Positions 63,979 through 64,000 of a stretch of DNA of 64,000 nucleotides are shown here, piece by piece. The DNA is from Dyadobacter arcticus. Lineage in GTDB: Bacteria; Bacteroidota; Bacteroidia; Cytophagales; Spirosomataceae. Location: assembly GCF_011762185.1 (NCBI RefSeq), contig NZ_JAASQJ010000003.1, forward strand, positions 1,054,001 to 1,118,000, written 5' to 3'. The first letter of the stretch is position 1; each line of letters begins with the position of its first letter. The translations under genes were made by a program, and so were the position numbers. The notes under the pieces are model-generated. The model did not search any database, was not told the origin of the DNA, and worked only from the letters and a program-made list of their open reading frames with translations.

Positions 63979-64000
63979 GCGATCTCTTTTCACCTGTAGG

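Overview
The window looks like a chromosomal segment of a Gram-negative Bacteroidota, most likely a Cytophagales/Spirosomaceae organism close to Dyadobacter (inferred from gene content, no database used). The support is a SusC/SusD pair, two further TonB-dependent receptors with CarboxypepD-type N-terminal domains, a type IX secretion tail on a secreted nuclease, SPII lipoproteins, an arsenosugar cluster of the ArsS/TIGR04282/TIGR04283 type, weak or absent Shine-Dalgarno sequences and TAnnTTTG-like -7 promoter elements. I saw no rRNA, tRNA, CRISPR array, transposase or prophage. No gene-free stretch exceeds 300 bases.

Layout. 1-6.9 kb (minus strand): rifampicin phosphotransferase cut by the window edge, a SnoaL-like protein, a frameshifted AHSA1/SRPBCC gene behind an ArsR-type repressor with a multi-half-site operator, then large-subunit catalase KatE and a YciE/YciF ferritin-like protein. 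7-13.6 kb: clan-A glycoside hydrolase, acyl-CoA dehydrogenase, GT2, a TIGR03643 protein, a secreted Ca2+-dependent PI-PLC and an epoxide hydrolase, followed by an AraC regulator. 14.7-18.1 kb: GT4, flippase-like membrane protein, GT4. 18.2-23 kb: secreted endonuclease/exonuclease/phosphatase protein, TonB receptor, NhaA. 23-27.8 kb: arsenosugar locus (MtnK-like kinase and DUF547 on one side; TIGR04283 glycosyltransferase, AhpD-like protein, ArsS and TIGR04282 protein on the other). 28-34.4 kb: P2-type ATPase, phosphoketolase, HigBA toxin-antitoxin, DUF1801. 34.5-44.3 kb: a phosphorus-acquisition island (esterase-like phytase, beta-propeller phytase, beta-helix lipoprotein, TonB receptor, TPR/LuxR-like regulator, Na/Pi symporter). 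44.4-50.2 kb: DHFR-like protein and SusCD. 50.4-57.4 kb: PHP metallohydrolase, a GT39-ThuA fusion, flippase-like protein, GT39, GT2. 57.6-63.9 kb: PhoD alkaline phosphatase, ExeM-type extracellular nuclease and a DUF2278/lamin-tail protein.

The strongest unifying signal is regulatory. Five promoters (at 34.5, 41.4, 43.1, 43.3 and 63.9 kb) share one architecture: two to four copies of a TTAACA-like hexamer on an exact 11-base period, then 9-10 bases, then a TAnnTTTG-like -7 element. This resembles the PHO boxes of Bacillus and enterobacteria, and every gene behind these promoters is a phosphatase/phytase, a phosphate transporter, a receptor in a phytase operon, or the TPR regulator lying among them. 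The picture is a local Pho regulon that releases phosphate from phytate, nucleic acids and phosphoesters outside the cell and imports it. The arsenosugar cluster is a second coherent system: it lacks an ArsM in this window but carries a methylthioribose-kinase-like enzyme that would fit a missing step for the arsinoyl-deoxyribose intermediate.
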